Assembly: GCA_027032855.1 (NCBI GenBank)
Contig: JALVLX010000053.1
Span: 1 to 5,520 of the forward strand
Direction of reading: 5' to 3'
DNA: 5,520 nucleotides
Source of the DNA: Flavobacteriales bacterium
GTDB lineage: Bacteria; Bacteroidota; Bacteroidia; Flavobacteriales; Flavobacteriaceae
The notes beneath the pieces are model-generated. The model saw nothing but the letters and a program-made list of their open reading frames with translations. It was not told the DNA's origin and did not search any database. Shown here piece after piece: positions 1 to 5,407 of the stretch. Numbering within the stretch: the first letter of the stretch is position 1; each line of letters opens with the position of its first letter. A program made the translations under genes and the position numbers.

Positions 1-1676
1 ACTTAATCCCGGAGATATACAAACAAGGTTATGTCAATGCTTTGCCTGATAATTATAACAATTCTTCCCTGTTTTTGATAAATGGCAATATCTTGAAAGA
101 AGTGCCTGTGCAGTCGGTTTATACCCAAAACAAGCTTAAACATCTTTTGGAAAAATATTTGTCGCAACAACCTGATAATTTGCAATTGTTATTGCAGTTG
201 TACAAGGATAATTTGCCTGAAAATCTCAAGCAGGATCAATTTTATTATAAACAATATTTACAGCAAAAGTTGGCTTCTGTTAGTGTGAATAAAGGCTTGA
301 TTGTCAAAGGACAAACGATCATTAAAAAGGGGGAAATAGTGACCCCTGAAAAATATGAAATTTTAAATTCTTTAAAATTAGCTTACGGTCACACTTCCCG
401 CAAAGCATTACGCCAAATTTTGGTTTATTTGGGATATAGTGTTTTGGTCGCATTGGTTTTGTTGATGTTGATTTTGTTTTTAAAACAATTTCGGCCTGAA
501 ATATTTGAAAATAATGTCAAAATCAGCTTGATTGTCTTTAATATCTTGTTGATGTTGGGCTTGATGACCTTTACGGTAAAATATTACCCCGCTTATGTGT
601 TTGTAGTACCTTTGACTATTTTACCGTTGATATTAAAAGCCTTTTTTGATGCACGAACCGGTTTGTTTGTACATATCTTGACGGTATTGTTGTTGGGCTT
701 TGTGGTCACTAATAGTTTTGAGTTTATCTTTTTGCAAATCATTGCAGGAATTGTGAGTGTTTTGACAGTTTCAGAATTGACCAAACGCTCCAACTTGTTT
801 ACTTCCGTAGGAAATATCGTGTTGGTTTATACCATTGGTTTTTTGGCATTTCACTTGATTTATGAAGGTGATTTTTCGGTAATAAATTATAATGTATTAA
901 TCCAATTTATTTTTAACGGCTTGTTGGCTATTGCTTTGGCACATCAATTGATATTATTATATGAGAAATTGTTCGGTTTGGTGTCAGATGTGTCGTTGCT
1001 TGAGTATTCCAATACCAATTCAAAATTACTCAAGCGTTTGGCAGACAAAGCCCCGGGAACTTTTAACCATTCTATGCAGGTAGCCAATTTGGCTGAAGCA
1101 GCTGCCAATGCGGTGAATGCCAACTCGTTGCTGGTAAGAGCTGGGGCATTGTATCACGATATAGGAAAAATGCTAAATCCGTTTTATTTTACTGAAAATC
1201 AGACATCAGGCGTTAATTATCACGATGATTTACCACCGGAAGAAAGTACTCGAATTATCATTCAACATGTTTTGGACGGGGTGGAATTAGCAAGAAAAAA
1301 CAATCTGCCTGACAGGATAATTGATTTTATCCGGACCCATCATGGTACGGGATTGGTACAATATTTTTACAAAAAGGCTTTGGAGCAAAATCCGGATATT
1401 GATAAAAATAAGTTTAGATATCCGGGACCAAATCCTTTCAATAAAGAAACGGCAATACTGATGATGGCAGATTCCGTAGAAGCGGCATCTAAAAGTTTGC
1501 GCGAACCGACTGCTGAAAAGATTGACAATTTTGTAGATAAAATTATTGAACACCAATTGCAATCCGGTTTGTTGGATAACGCCAATATTACGCTGAAGGA
1601 AATAACAACCATCAAAAAGTTGTTTAAGAAAAAGTTGAAAAATATTTATCATTTGCGGATTGAATATCCCGAGTAG
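1..1676 (+). CDS. pgpH: PgpH-type 7TM-HD c-di-AMP phosphodiesterase, 5' end outside the window
   Basis: The reading frame is open to the left edge (first whole codon at base 3), so the gene starts upstream; the TTG at 42 is an internal leucine codon. About 557 residues are visible; family members are roughly 690-800, so the first membrane helix and part of the extracellular domain are missing. Numbering from base 3: the end of the extracellular 7TMR-HDED domain with its conserved IVKGQTIIKKGEIVTPEKY stretch (about 99-117), six or seven hydrophobic helices (about 137-325), then an HD domain with H356 (in FNHSMQ), H385-D386 (in YHDIGK), H422, H446-H447 (in RTHHGT) and D490 (in MMADS). These are the metal ligands expected of the family. 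Known of the family: PgpH hydrolyses cyclic di-AMP to pApA at the inner face of the membrane. Function in this organism is inferred from the motifs. The TAG stop lies inside a palindromic repeat. No regulatory region is visible. Confidence 0.93.
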   Translation, partial: LIPEIYKQGYVNALPDNYNNSSLFLINGNILKEVPVQSVYTQNKLKHLLEKYLSQQPDNLQLLLQLYKDNLPENLKQDQFYYKQYLQQKLASVSVNKGLIVKGQTIIKKGEIVTPEKYEILNSLKLAYGHTSRKALRQILVYLGYSVLVALVLLMLILFLKQFRPEIFENNVKISLIVFNILLMLGLMTFTVKYYPAYVFVVPLTILPLILKAFFDARTGLFVHILTVLLLGFVVTNSFEFIFLQIIAGIVSVLTVSELTKRSNLFTSVGNIVLVYTIGFLAFHLIYEGDFSVINYNVLIQFIFNGLLAIALAHQLILLYEKLFGLVSDVSLLEYSNTNSKLLKRLADKAPGTFNHSMQVANLAEAAANAVNANSLLVRAGALYHDIGKMLNPFYFTENQTSGVNYHDDLPPEESTRIIIQHVLDGVELARKNNLPDRIIDFIRTHHGTGLVQYFYKKALEQNPDIDKNKFRYPGPNPFNKETAILMMADSVEAASKSLREPTAEKIDNFVDKIIEHQLQSGLLDNANITLKEITTIKKLFKKKLKNIYHLRIEYPE

Positions 1677-1697
1677 AGATGTTGCATGCAACATCTC
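1673..1697. repeat. Perfect 22-bp palindrome overlapping the pgpH stop codon (GTAGAGATG repeat, copy P1)
   Basis: Bases 1676-1697 form a perfect palindrome with 11-bp arms and no loop; the left arm is GAGATGTTGCA. With the preceding GTA the motif reads GTAGAGATGTTGCATG..., and the TAG in it (1674-1676) is the stop codon of pgpH. No T-run follows, so it does not look like an intrinsic terminator. It is the best-preserved of several GTAGA-headed palindromes nearby (1724, 1781, 1870, 2640). Confidence 0.85.
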
Positions 1698-1723
1698 GTG
1701 TGGAAAAGTTCATAAAGTTGAAA

Positions 1724-1746
1724 GTAGAGACGCACGGTCGTGCGTC
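1724..1746. repeat. GTAGAGACG palindromic repeat, copy P2
   Basis: After GTAGA, the arms GACGCACG (1729-1736) and CGTGCGTC (1739-1746) pair perfectly around GT. The preceding AAAGTTGAAA and this palindrome recur 57 bp downstream in a decayed form. Palindromes of the type GTAGAGACGCACGGCCGTGCGTC are, from memory, widely dispersed in Bacteroidetes intergenic DNA; this was not verified by a search. Confidence 0.75.
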
Positions 1747-1770
1747 AAAGTGGAAAGTGTGGAAGAGGCG

Positions 1771-1803
1771 AAAGTTAAAAGTAGAATCGTATGGTTGTAC
1801 GTT
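1771..1803. repeat. Decayed GTAGA palindromic repeat, copy P3 (57-bp tandem duplicate of P2)
   Basis: Bases 1771-1803 match 1714-1746 at 25 of 33 positions with no gaps, and most differences are C-to-T or G-to-A transitions. The core palindrome has decayed to CGTA...TACG. The sequence before each copy (GTGTGGAA at 1698 and 1757) also repeats, so palindrome plus spacer appears to have been duplicated as a unit. Confidence 0.6.
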
Positions 1804-1844
1804 TGATTAAGAATAAGAGAAAATAATAATTGAATGTCGAACAC

Positions 1845-1948
1845 CGAACAAGGATTAAAGATTTAAGAAGTAGAGACGTATTTATTAAAACGTTCTATTT
1901 TTTTTGTAATAAATAATTCTAAAATCAAAAATCAGCGTTCCTTGTTCG
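1845..1948. repeat. 10-bp inverted repeat CGAACAAGGA around the P4 hairpin
   Basis: CGAACAAGGA at 1845-1854 recurs as its reverse complement TCCTTGTTCG at 1939-1948. The flanks (GTCGAACACCGAACAAGGATT and the AATCAGCGTTCC context) resemble a degenerate intergenic repeat I remember from Bacteroidetes genomes. The 84-bp interior contains copy P4 and no gene. It could be a decayed miniature element or two independent insertions of one repeat in opposite orientation. Confidence 0.45.
1871..1905 (+). terminator. Possible weak intrinsic terminator derived from a GTAGA repeat (P4)
   Basis: TAGAGACGT (1871-1879) pairs with ACGTTCTA (1890-1897), leaving one bulged G at 1875 and a 10-nt A+T-rich loop, and eight Ts follow directly (1898-1905). 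Hairpin plus T-run is the shape of a rho-independent terminator, but the stem is short with only three G-C pairs. It lies 195 bases after the pgpH stop. It starts with the same GTAGAGACG as copy P2, so it may simply be another decayed repeat. Confidence 0.35.
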
Positions 1949-2178
1949 ATATTCTCAATATTTCTTAATTCTACAAATTAAAAGTACGGTATGAACCAGT
2001 AAGTAATAATCAAAACATAAAATATTCTGTGAAACGTAACATTTCTTTCAACTTATTCAAGTCATCAATTCATCAAATTGTTAGTAGAAACAAAGCATGA
2101 AACTAAAAATAATCATAAAAAAAAAGTAAATGTTCTTTAAAGTAAAATAAATCATCATTTCCTTAAAAAAACAAAATC

Positions 2179-2643
2179 ATGAAAAAATTAATTATTTTAA
2201 CCACAATCGTTTTTTTTGCAGCATGCAAATCACAACAAAATTCGAATCAGAACCAAGCCTTTTCCTATGAATTAGTAGTTCAATCTACCTTGCATGGTGA
2301 TGGAAAAGAAGGTTTTGAACCGGGATTGTATAAAATTTCCGACAAAAAACAATGGCAAGAATTTTTGAAAAAAATCAATTCAGTCAATGAAGAAAGCGGT
2401 AAATTTAAATTGGAAAATCTCGATTTTGATAAATACATGCTTGTAGCTATTTTTGACAAAGTGTTAACCCACGGTGGGGTGAAATTCTATATTGATAGAG
2501 TAGAAAATACGCCTGATAACATTAATATTGTCACATTGCATGAAGCACCAAAAGGACAATTTGCCATACAAGTGATGAATCAACCTTATATTATTATTAA
2601 AATTAAAAAAACAGATAAAAGATTGGTTTTAAGTAACAAGTAG
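2179..2643 (+). CDS. PrcB-like small lipoprotein
   Basis: This 154-residue protein starts with a short lipoprotein signal (MKKLIILTTIVFFAAC), with the lipidated cysteine at residue 16 and lipobox FAAC. After the cysteine comes KSQQNSN, with no acidic run, so no surface-export signal is obvious and a periplasm-facing location is more likely. The body (about 30-150) fits the C-terminal domain of the PrcB family as I remember it: an FEPGLYKISDKKQW segment, a DFDKYMLVAIFDKVLTHGGV segment, an EAPKGQF turn and a final QPYIIIKIKK strand. PrcB is named after a subunit of the Treponema dentilisin protease complex; the biochemical role of the Bacteroidetes homologues is not established. ATG at 2179 is preceded by an A-rich leader without a Shine-Dalgarno sequence, as usual in this phylum. 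The TAG stop falls in a GTAGA repeat. A peptidase lipoprotein follows 110 bp downstream. Confidence 0.82.
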   Translation: MKKLIILTTIVFFAACKSQQNSNQNQAFSYELVVQSTLHGDGKEGFEPGLYKISDKKQWQEFLKKINSVNEESGKFKLENLDFDKYMLVAIFDKVLTHGGVKFYIDRVENTPDNINIVTLHEAPKGQFAIQVMNQPYIIIKIKKTDKRLVLSNK

Positions 2644-2655
2644 AAATGTCGCATG
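2640..2655. repeat. GTAGARATGTYGCATG repeat (P5) supplying the stop of the PrcB-like gene
   Basis: GTAGAAATGTCGCATG matches GTAGAGATGTTGCATG at 1673-1688 in 14 of 16 bases. In both places the TAG is the stop codon of the gene to the left, in the same repeat phase. Here the right arm of the palindrome is not preserved. AAATGTCG recurs at 2728-2735. Confidence 0.55.
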
Positions 2656-2753
2656 TTTATAATGTTCGAAAGTTAAATGTTATCCGGCTAAAATTTAAAT
2701 ATTAAATCTTAATATCCTTAAATTTCTAAATGTCGAAAAAACTTTAATTTCAA

Positions 2754-3989
2754 ATGAAAAATCTCCAAACCCATATTTTTTTCCTTCTAATTATCACACT
2801 TCTGCTACAGGCATGTGGTTCAGATAAGTATGTGCGTCGAGAGTTTACCTATACCAAAACTGTCGATACACATTCCAAAAAGATTGATTTTCAAACTAAG
2901 AAATTGTATAAGGTGGGGCATATTTTTGCCGATAATCGTTTTGACGGGGCGCGGCTCAATGATTTTACACAAATCAACGATTCAACTTATCAAGTATTGA
3001 TTACCCCCGAAAATACACCAATCAACCCTAGTCCGTGGTATGCCTTTAAAATTTGGTCGGAGCGTCCTGACACGATTTATTTACAGTTAAAATACAAGCA
3101 CGCCAAACATCGCTATTTTCCAAAAGTCAGCCAAAACCGTAAAGATTGGCAAAAAATTAAAAGTTTTACTTACAACAACGATTCGACAGCCATCAGTTTT
3201 AAATTACCTGTAAAAAAGGAAGCGCAATGGATTGCCGGACAGCCAATCATTAATTCCACCGATACCAAAATTTGGCTAGACAGTTTGGCTTCTAATTTGT
3301 GGGTGTCGCAACCTAAGGTAATTGGTAAAAGTGCGAAGGGCAGACCGCTTTATATGCTAAAAATCGGTGCCGGTGATACCAAGAATAAAAAGATTGTTGT
3401 GTTGCTAAGCCGTCAGCATCCGCCGGAAGTGACGGGTTTTATGGCTTTAAAATATTTTGTTAACGAACTGGCGCAAAATGACACTTTAACGCGAGCTTTT
3501 TATCAAAAATACGAAGTATGGTTATTCCCTTTGCTCAATCCCGATGGTGTGGATTTAGGACACTGGCGACACAATGCCGCCGGAATAGATTTGAATCGTG
3601 ACTGGGCAAATTACCGCCAACCGGAGATTGATGCCGTAACCAATTTTATTGTATCCGAATCAAAAAAACATCACGTTAAACCGGTTTTAGGCGTTGATTT
3701 TCATTCTACTTTTAAAGACGTTTACTACATTTTTGATGATAGTTTTCACAGTGTGTTACCCGGATTTTGTGAGGTCTGGACTGCCGGAATTGACAGGACT
3801 GTTGCGCCGTTCAAAACCCGTAAAAGTCCGTACGGCATGGCACAACCTATTTCCAAAAATTGGTTTTACAAACAATTCAAAGCCGAAGCCATGACTTACG
3901 AAGTAGGTGATGAAACCCCTGTAAACATCATCAAACTAAAAGCTAAAGCGGCGGCTGTTACTATGATGGATTTGTTGTTGCGGTACTAG
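2754..3989 (+). CDS. M14 family zinc carboxypeptidase, lipoprotein
   Basis: The 411-residue product begins with a lipoprotein signal whose lipobox LQAC puts the lipidated cysteine at residue 21. Residues about 30-170 are a beta-rich region with WYAFKIWSERPD and a YFPKVSQNRKDW segment, resembling the N-terminal domain of cytosolic-carboxypeptidase-like M14 proteins. The catalytic domain (about 185-411) has H222 and E225 (HPPE) as first zinc ligands, NPDG at 262-265, R272 (in GHWRHN) and N281-R282 (in DLNRDW) as substrate-carboxylate residues, H317 (in VDFHS) as third zinc ligand, and E383 (in MTYEVGDE) as general base. All expected residues are present, so it should be active. Residue equivalences to carboxypeptidase A are assigned by eye. 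The substrate is unknown; peptide or cell-wall peptide trimming in the periplasm or at the surface is inferred. ATG 2754 is the only start that keeps the signal peptide. The TAG stop overlaps that of the converging fic gene. Confidence 0.92.
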   Translation: MKNLQTHIFFLLIITLLLQACGSDKYVRREFTYTKTVDTHSKKIDFQTKKLYKVGHIFADNRFDGARLNDFTQINDSTYQVLITPENTPINPSPWYAFKIWSERPDTIYLQLKYKHAKHRYFPKVSQNRKDWQKIKSFTYNNDSTAISFKLPVKKEAQWIAGQPIINSTDTKIWLDSLASNLWVSQPKVIGKSAKGRPLYMLKIGAGDTKNKKIVVLLSRQHPPEVTGFMALKYFVNELAQNDTLTRAFYQKYEVWLFPLLNPDGVDLGHWRHNAAGIDLNRDWANYRQPEIDAVTNFIVSESKKHHVKPVLGVDFHSTFKDVYYIFDDSFHSVLPGFCEVWTAGIDRTVAPFKTRKSPYGMAQPISKNWFYKQFKAEAMTYEVGDETPVNIIKLKAKAAAVTMMDLLLRY

Positions 3990-4957
3990 GGGTTTGATTT
4001 CTTTTTGTTTAAAGAATATCTTGTTTGATTTTTGTCACCATGTATTTTCAAAATACCTTCATCAACGCCTTTTTTTAAGTCCCTGCTGGCTGTTGCCGTA
4101 GATATGTTTTTAAAAACGTTCATATAATCTTTCCGGCTAAATTCGTTTAAACCGATGTCAGCAATGTATTCCAAGCGTTCTTTTGCATTTAGTTTTTTTA
4201 CATTAATATCTAGTAATTCTGTTAGCGAATCATCAATTACTTTCAATAAATATTCAATTAAAGGTGTGGCGCTTGTGGTCTTGTCGGATAATATTAAAGC
4301 TTTATAATAATCATTTTGTGTTTGGCTGATTAAACTTTCAAATGGCAGATATTCAAATACCGGATATTGATGCATTAATATGACAGTTTGCCACAATCTT
4401 GCCATTCTTCCGTTTCCGTCAAGAAAAGGATGTATAAAGACCATTTCGTAATGAAAAGCACAGCTTTTGATTAAAAGAGGGTCTTCATCTTTTTTGAGGT
4501 AATCAAACAAATCATTTATTAGATGCGGAACATTTTGTGCCGGGGGTGCAATATGAACAATTTCTTTTCCGTGAACGATGCCAACGCTTTTTTTTCTGAA
4601 CTCGCCGGCATTTTCAATTAATCCGGTCATCAAAAGTTTGTGTGCTTTTTTATATGATTTGACTGAAAAAGCCGAAAATTTATTGATTTGATCATAAACT
4701 TCAATGGCATTATACACTTCAAGAATATCTTTTTTCGGTCCGATAACCCTTTTATTGTCGAGCAGAGCCGTAATTTGTTCTTCCGATAAGGAATTTCCTT
4801 CGATTTGTAAGGAAGAATGAATGGTTTTAATCTTATTTTTTTTTCTAAGATTCGGAGAAGGTTTATCTAAAAAAAGCGCTTTAACTTCTCCTAATTTTTC
4901 TGAAATACTTGTGGTCAATTTCAGAATTATACCGGTTATGTCGTAGGGTGGTTTCAT
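3986..4957 (-). CDS. Fic family protein (predicted AMP transferase) with inhibitory motif and C-terminal winged helix
   Basis: The product has 323 residues from ATG at 4957 (329 from ATG at 4975). I prefer 4957 because the extra MIVSKK is encoded almost entirely by the operator repeat, because the putative promoter would leave only a few bases before 4975, and because Fic proteins of this type commonly begin MKPPY. Numbering from 4957: SLQIEG at 49-54 is the (S/T)xxxE(G/N) inhibitory helix motif, so this is class II (inhibitor N-terminal to the core). The flap region with GKEIVHIAPPA is at about 130-140. HPFLDGNGRMAR at 176-187 matches HxFx(D/E)GNGRxxR in full, including the catalytic H176. 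A region at about 256-317 looks like a winged helix-turn-helix (ASRDLKKGVDEGILKIHG). Known of the family: Fic enzymes transfer AMP from ATP to protein hydroxyl groups, and E53 would hold the enzyme off. The target is unknown. The gene lies next to a parDE remnant and converges on the M14 gene. Confidence 0.92.
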   Translation of the reverse strand: MKPPYDITGIILKLTTSISEKLGEVKALFLDKPSPNLRKKNKIKTIHSSLQIEGNSLSEEQITALLDNKRVIGPKKDILEVYNAIEVYDQINKFSAFSVKSYKKAHKLLMTGLIENAGEFRKKSVGIVHGKEIVHIAPPAQNVPHLINDLFDYLKKDEDPLLIKSCAFHYEMVFIHPFLDGNGRMARLWQTVILMHQYPVFEYLPFESLISQTQNDYYKALILSDKTTSATPLIEYLLKVIDDSLTELLDINVKKLNAKERLEYIADIGLNEFSRKDYMNVFKNISTATASRDLKKGVDEGILKIHGDKNQTRYSLNKKKSNP

Positions 4958-4962
4958 TTTTT

Positions 4963-4989
4963 TTGATACTATCATTTGATACTATCAAA
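4963..4989. promoter_or_regulatory. Tandem operator-like palindromes at the fic promoter
   Basis: TTGATACTATCA occurs twice in direct order (4963-4974 and 4976-4987), 13 bp apart. Each copy is itself a palindrome TGATA-C-TATCA centred on 4969 and 4982, and the outer one extends to a 15-bp perfect form TTTGATACTATCAAA (4975-4989). The outer copy covers part of the -7 box and the inner one lies over the expected transcript start. This is the layout of a repressor site for a dimer binding twice. The Fic protein's own winged helix is an obvious candidate binder, but that is inference. Confidence 0.6.
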
Positions 4990-5016
4990 AGTATAAAGAT
5001 TATTTTATTGTTGCAA
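4986..5016 (-). promoter_or_regulatory. Putative Bacteroidetes-type promoter of fic
   Basis: On the minus strand a TTG (5014-5016) is followed after 20 bases by TACTTTTG (4986-4993), an exact match to the -7 consensus TAnnTTTG. The spacing is within the 17-23 range known for Flavobacterium promoters. The expected start of transcription, near 4980, fits translation from ATG 4957 better than from ATG 4975. The box overlaps the outer operator palindrome. Confidence 0.6.
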
Positions 5017-5024
5017 ATTTTGTT

Positions 5025-5174
5025 TTATTCATTTAGCCGTGTGTCAATATTCATTCGTTGATGTAGCATCCTTATGATTTCTATTGCATCTTCTTTTTTG
5101 TTGATTTTGTAGAAAATGAAGTGTGATTTAATTTGAGAACGAAAATAACCTTTTCTGACATGGCTGTAATTCCT
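5025..5174 (-). pseudogene. parE: ParE toxin C-terminal remnant (no start; N-terminal half deleted)
   Basis: Reading the minus strand from 5174 to the TAA at 5025-5027 gives 49 residues that look like the end of a ParE/RelE-fold toxin: RNYSHVRKGYFRSQIKSHF, then IFYKINKKEDAIEIIRMLHQR, then MNIDTRLNE. The VRKGY...SHFIFYKI...IIRMLHQRM pattern is the typical C-terminal half of ParE, whose full length is usually about 95-100 residues. In frame, a stop codon (5175-5177) stands directly before it, and no suitable start exists, so no toxin can be made. It overlaps the tail of the parD reading frame in another frame. The natural reading is a deletion that joined parD to parE. ParE proteins are known to poison DNA gyrase; this remnant would have no such activity. 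Confidence 0.8.
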
Positions 5175-5341
5175 TTATTCAGTTCTTTTATCAGTTCATT
5201 CTTTTTTGTCTCTTCATATTCCAACAATCTTAAAGCCGCTCTTACAACTTCGCTTTTTGAAGCATACTTGCCTGATTTAACTTGTTCATGAACAAAATTG
5301 TTAAAATAATCACCAAGCAAAATGGATGTGTTTTTTGCCAT
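5081..5341 (-). CDS. parD: ParD family antitoxin, C-terminus replaced by a frame-shifted parE tail
   Basis: The 86-residue reading frame starts with a canonical ParD: MAKNTSILLGDYFNNFVHEQ, then VKSGKYASKSEVVRAALRLL, then EYEETKKNELIKELNKGI (residues 1-58). This covers the ribbon-helix-helix DNA-binding and dimerisation part (strand KNTSILLGD, helices about 11-21 and 29-44) and the start of the toxin-binding helix. From residue 59 the sequence (TAMSEKVIFVL...) no longer resembles ParD, because these codons are the parE tail read in the wrong frame. ParD normally ends in a toxin-binding segment containing motifs such as GEKSGFV and FDRKAFL, which is missing. The protein may still bind its operator; it cannot bind toxin normally and there is no toxin to bind. 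ATG at 5341 lies at the proper distance from a good promoter. Confidence 0.8.
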   Translation of the reverse strand: MAKNTSILLGDYFNNFVHEQVKSGKYASKSEVVRAALRLLEYEETKKNELIKELNKGITAMSEKVIFVLKLNHTSFSTKSTKKKMQ

Positions 5342-5358
5342 AATTAATAATTTTTTTA

Positions 5359-5388
5359 CAAATATACCAATTCTTGGTATGGTTTCAA
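5359..5388 (-). promoter_or_regulatory. Putative parD promoter
   Basis: On the minus strand a TTG (5386-5388) is followed after 19 bases by TATATTTG (5359-5366), an exact TAnnTTTG -7 box with optimal Bacteroidetes spacing. The ATG of parD begins 17 bases after the box, after an A+T-rich leader. Confidence 0.65.
5364..5380. promoter_or_regulatory. ParD-type operator inside the promoter
   Basis: ATACCAA (5364-5370) and TTGGTAT (5374-5380) form a perfect 7-bp inverted repeat with a 3-bp centre. It fills the spacer between the -33 and -7 boxes and overlaps the -7 box by three bases. Ribbon-helix-helix antitoxins repress their own operon from such sites; assignment to this ParD is inferred from position. 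Confidence 0.6.
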
Positions 5389-5407
5389 AATGAATATGTT
5401 ATTTTTT

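Larger units (their letters stand above)
1677..2178. other. Gene-free 502-bp intergenic region with degenerate repeats
   Basis: No credible coding sequence is seen on either strand. The first 230 bp hold GTAGA-headed palindromes (1673, 1724, 1781, 1870) with GAAAGT-rich spacers. Bases 1836-1860 and 1922-1960 carry oppositely oriented copies of a motif around CGAACAAGGA. The last 200 bp are A+T-rich with nothing recognised. No clear TAnnTTTG promoter box for the downstream lipoprotein gene could be found, though transcription of that gene presumably starts here. Confidence 0.7.

Noticed and set aside
42..44. TTG at 42 as the start of the HD protein
   Set aside because: The frame is open to the left edge and the upstream residues (LIPEIYKQGYVNA) continue the extracellular domain, so this codon is internal.
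1287..1694. Minus-strand open frame opposite the HD domain, and similar ones at 593-793 and 1367-1615
   Set aside because: They lie wholly opposite a conserved domain, lack recognisable motifs and have no promoter; they are shadows of pgpH codon usage.
1676..1697. The perfect palindrome as the pgpH terminator
   Set aside because: It has no loop and no T-run after it, so it fits a dispersed repeat better than an intrinsic terminator.
1673..1897. CRISPR array from the repeated GTAGA palindromes
   Set aside because: Spacing is irregular (51, 57, 89 bp), the repeats differ in their cores, the spacers resemble each other and no cas gene is present.
2097..2129. Ten-codon minigene MKLKIIIKKK before the PrcB-like gene as a leader peptide
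   Set aside because: It is a low-complexity A-rich sequence without a clear start context or attenuator structure; a chance reading frame is more likely.
2719..2726. TAAATTTC as a -7 box for the M14 gene
   Set aside because: It lacks the final G of TAnnTTTG and no TTG lies 17-23 bases upstream, so it is not better than chance in such A+T-rich DNA.
2815..3000. Plus-strand open frames inside the M14 gene (2815-3000, 3694-3894)
   Set aside because: Out of frame with a gene whose catalytic residues are all intact; no family resemblance.
3990..4010. T-rich stretch after the M14 stop as a terminator
   Set aside because: No hairpin precedes it and the bases are coding for the end of the Fic protein on the other strand.
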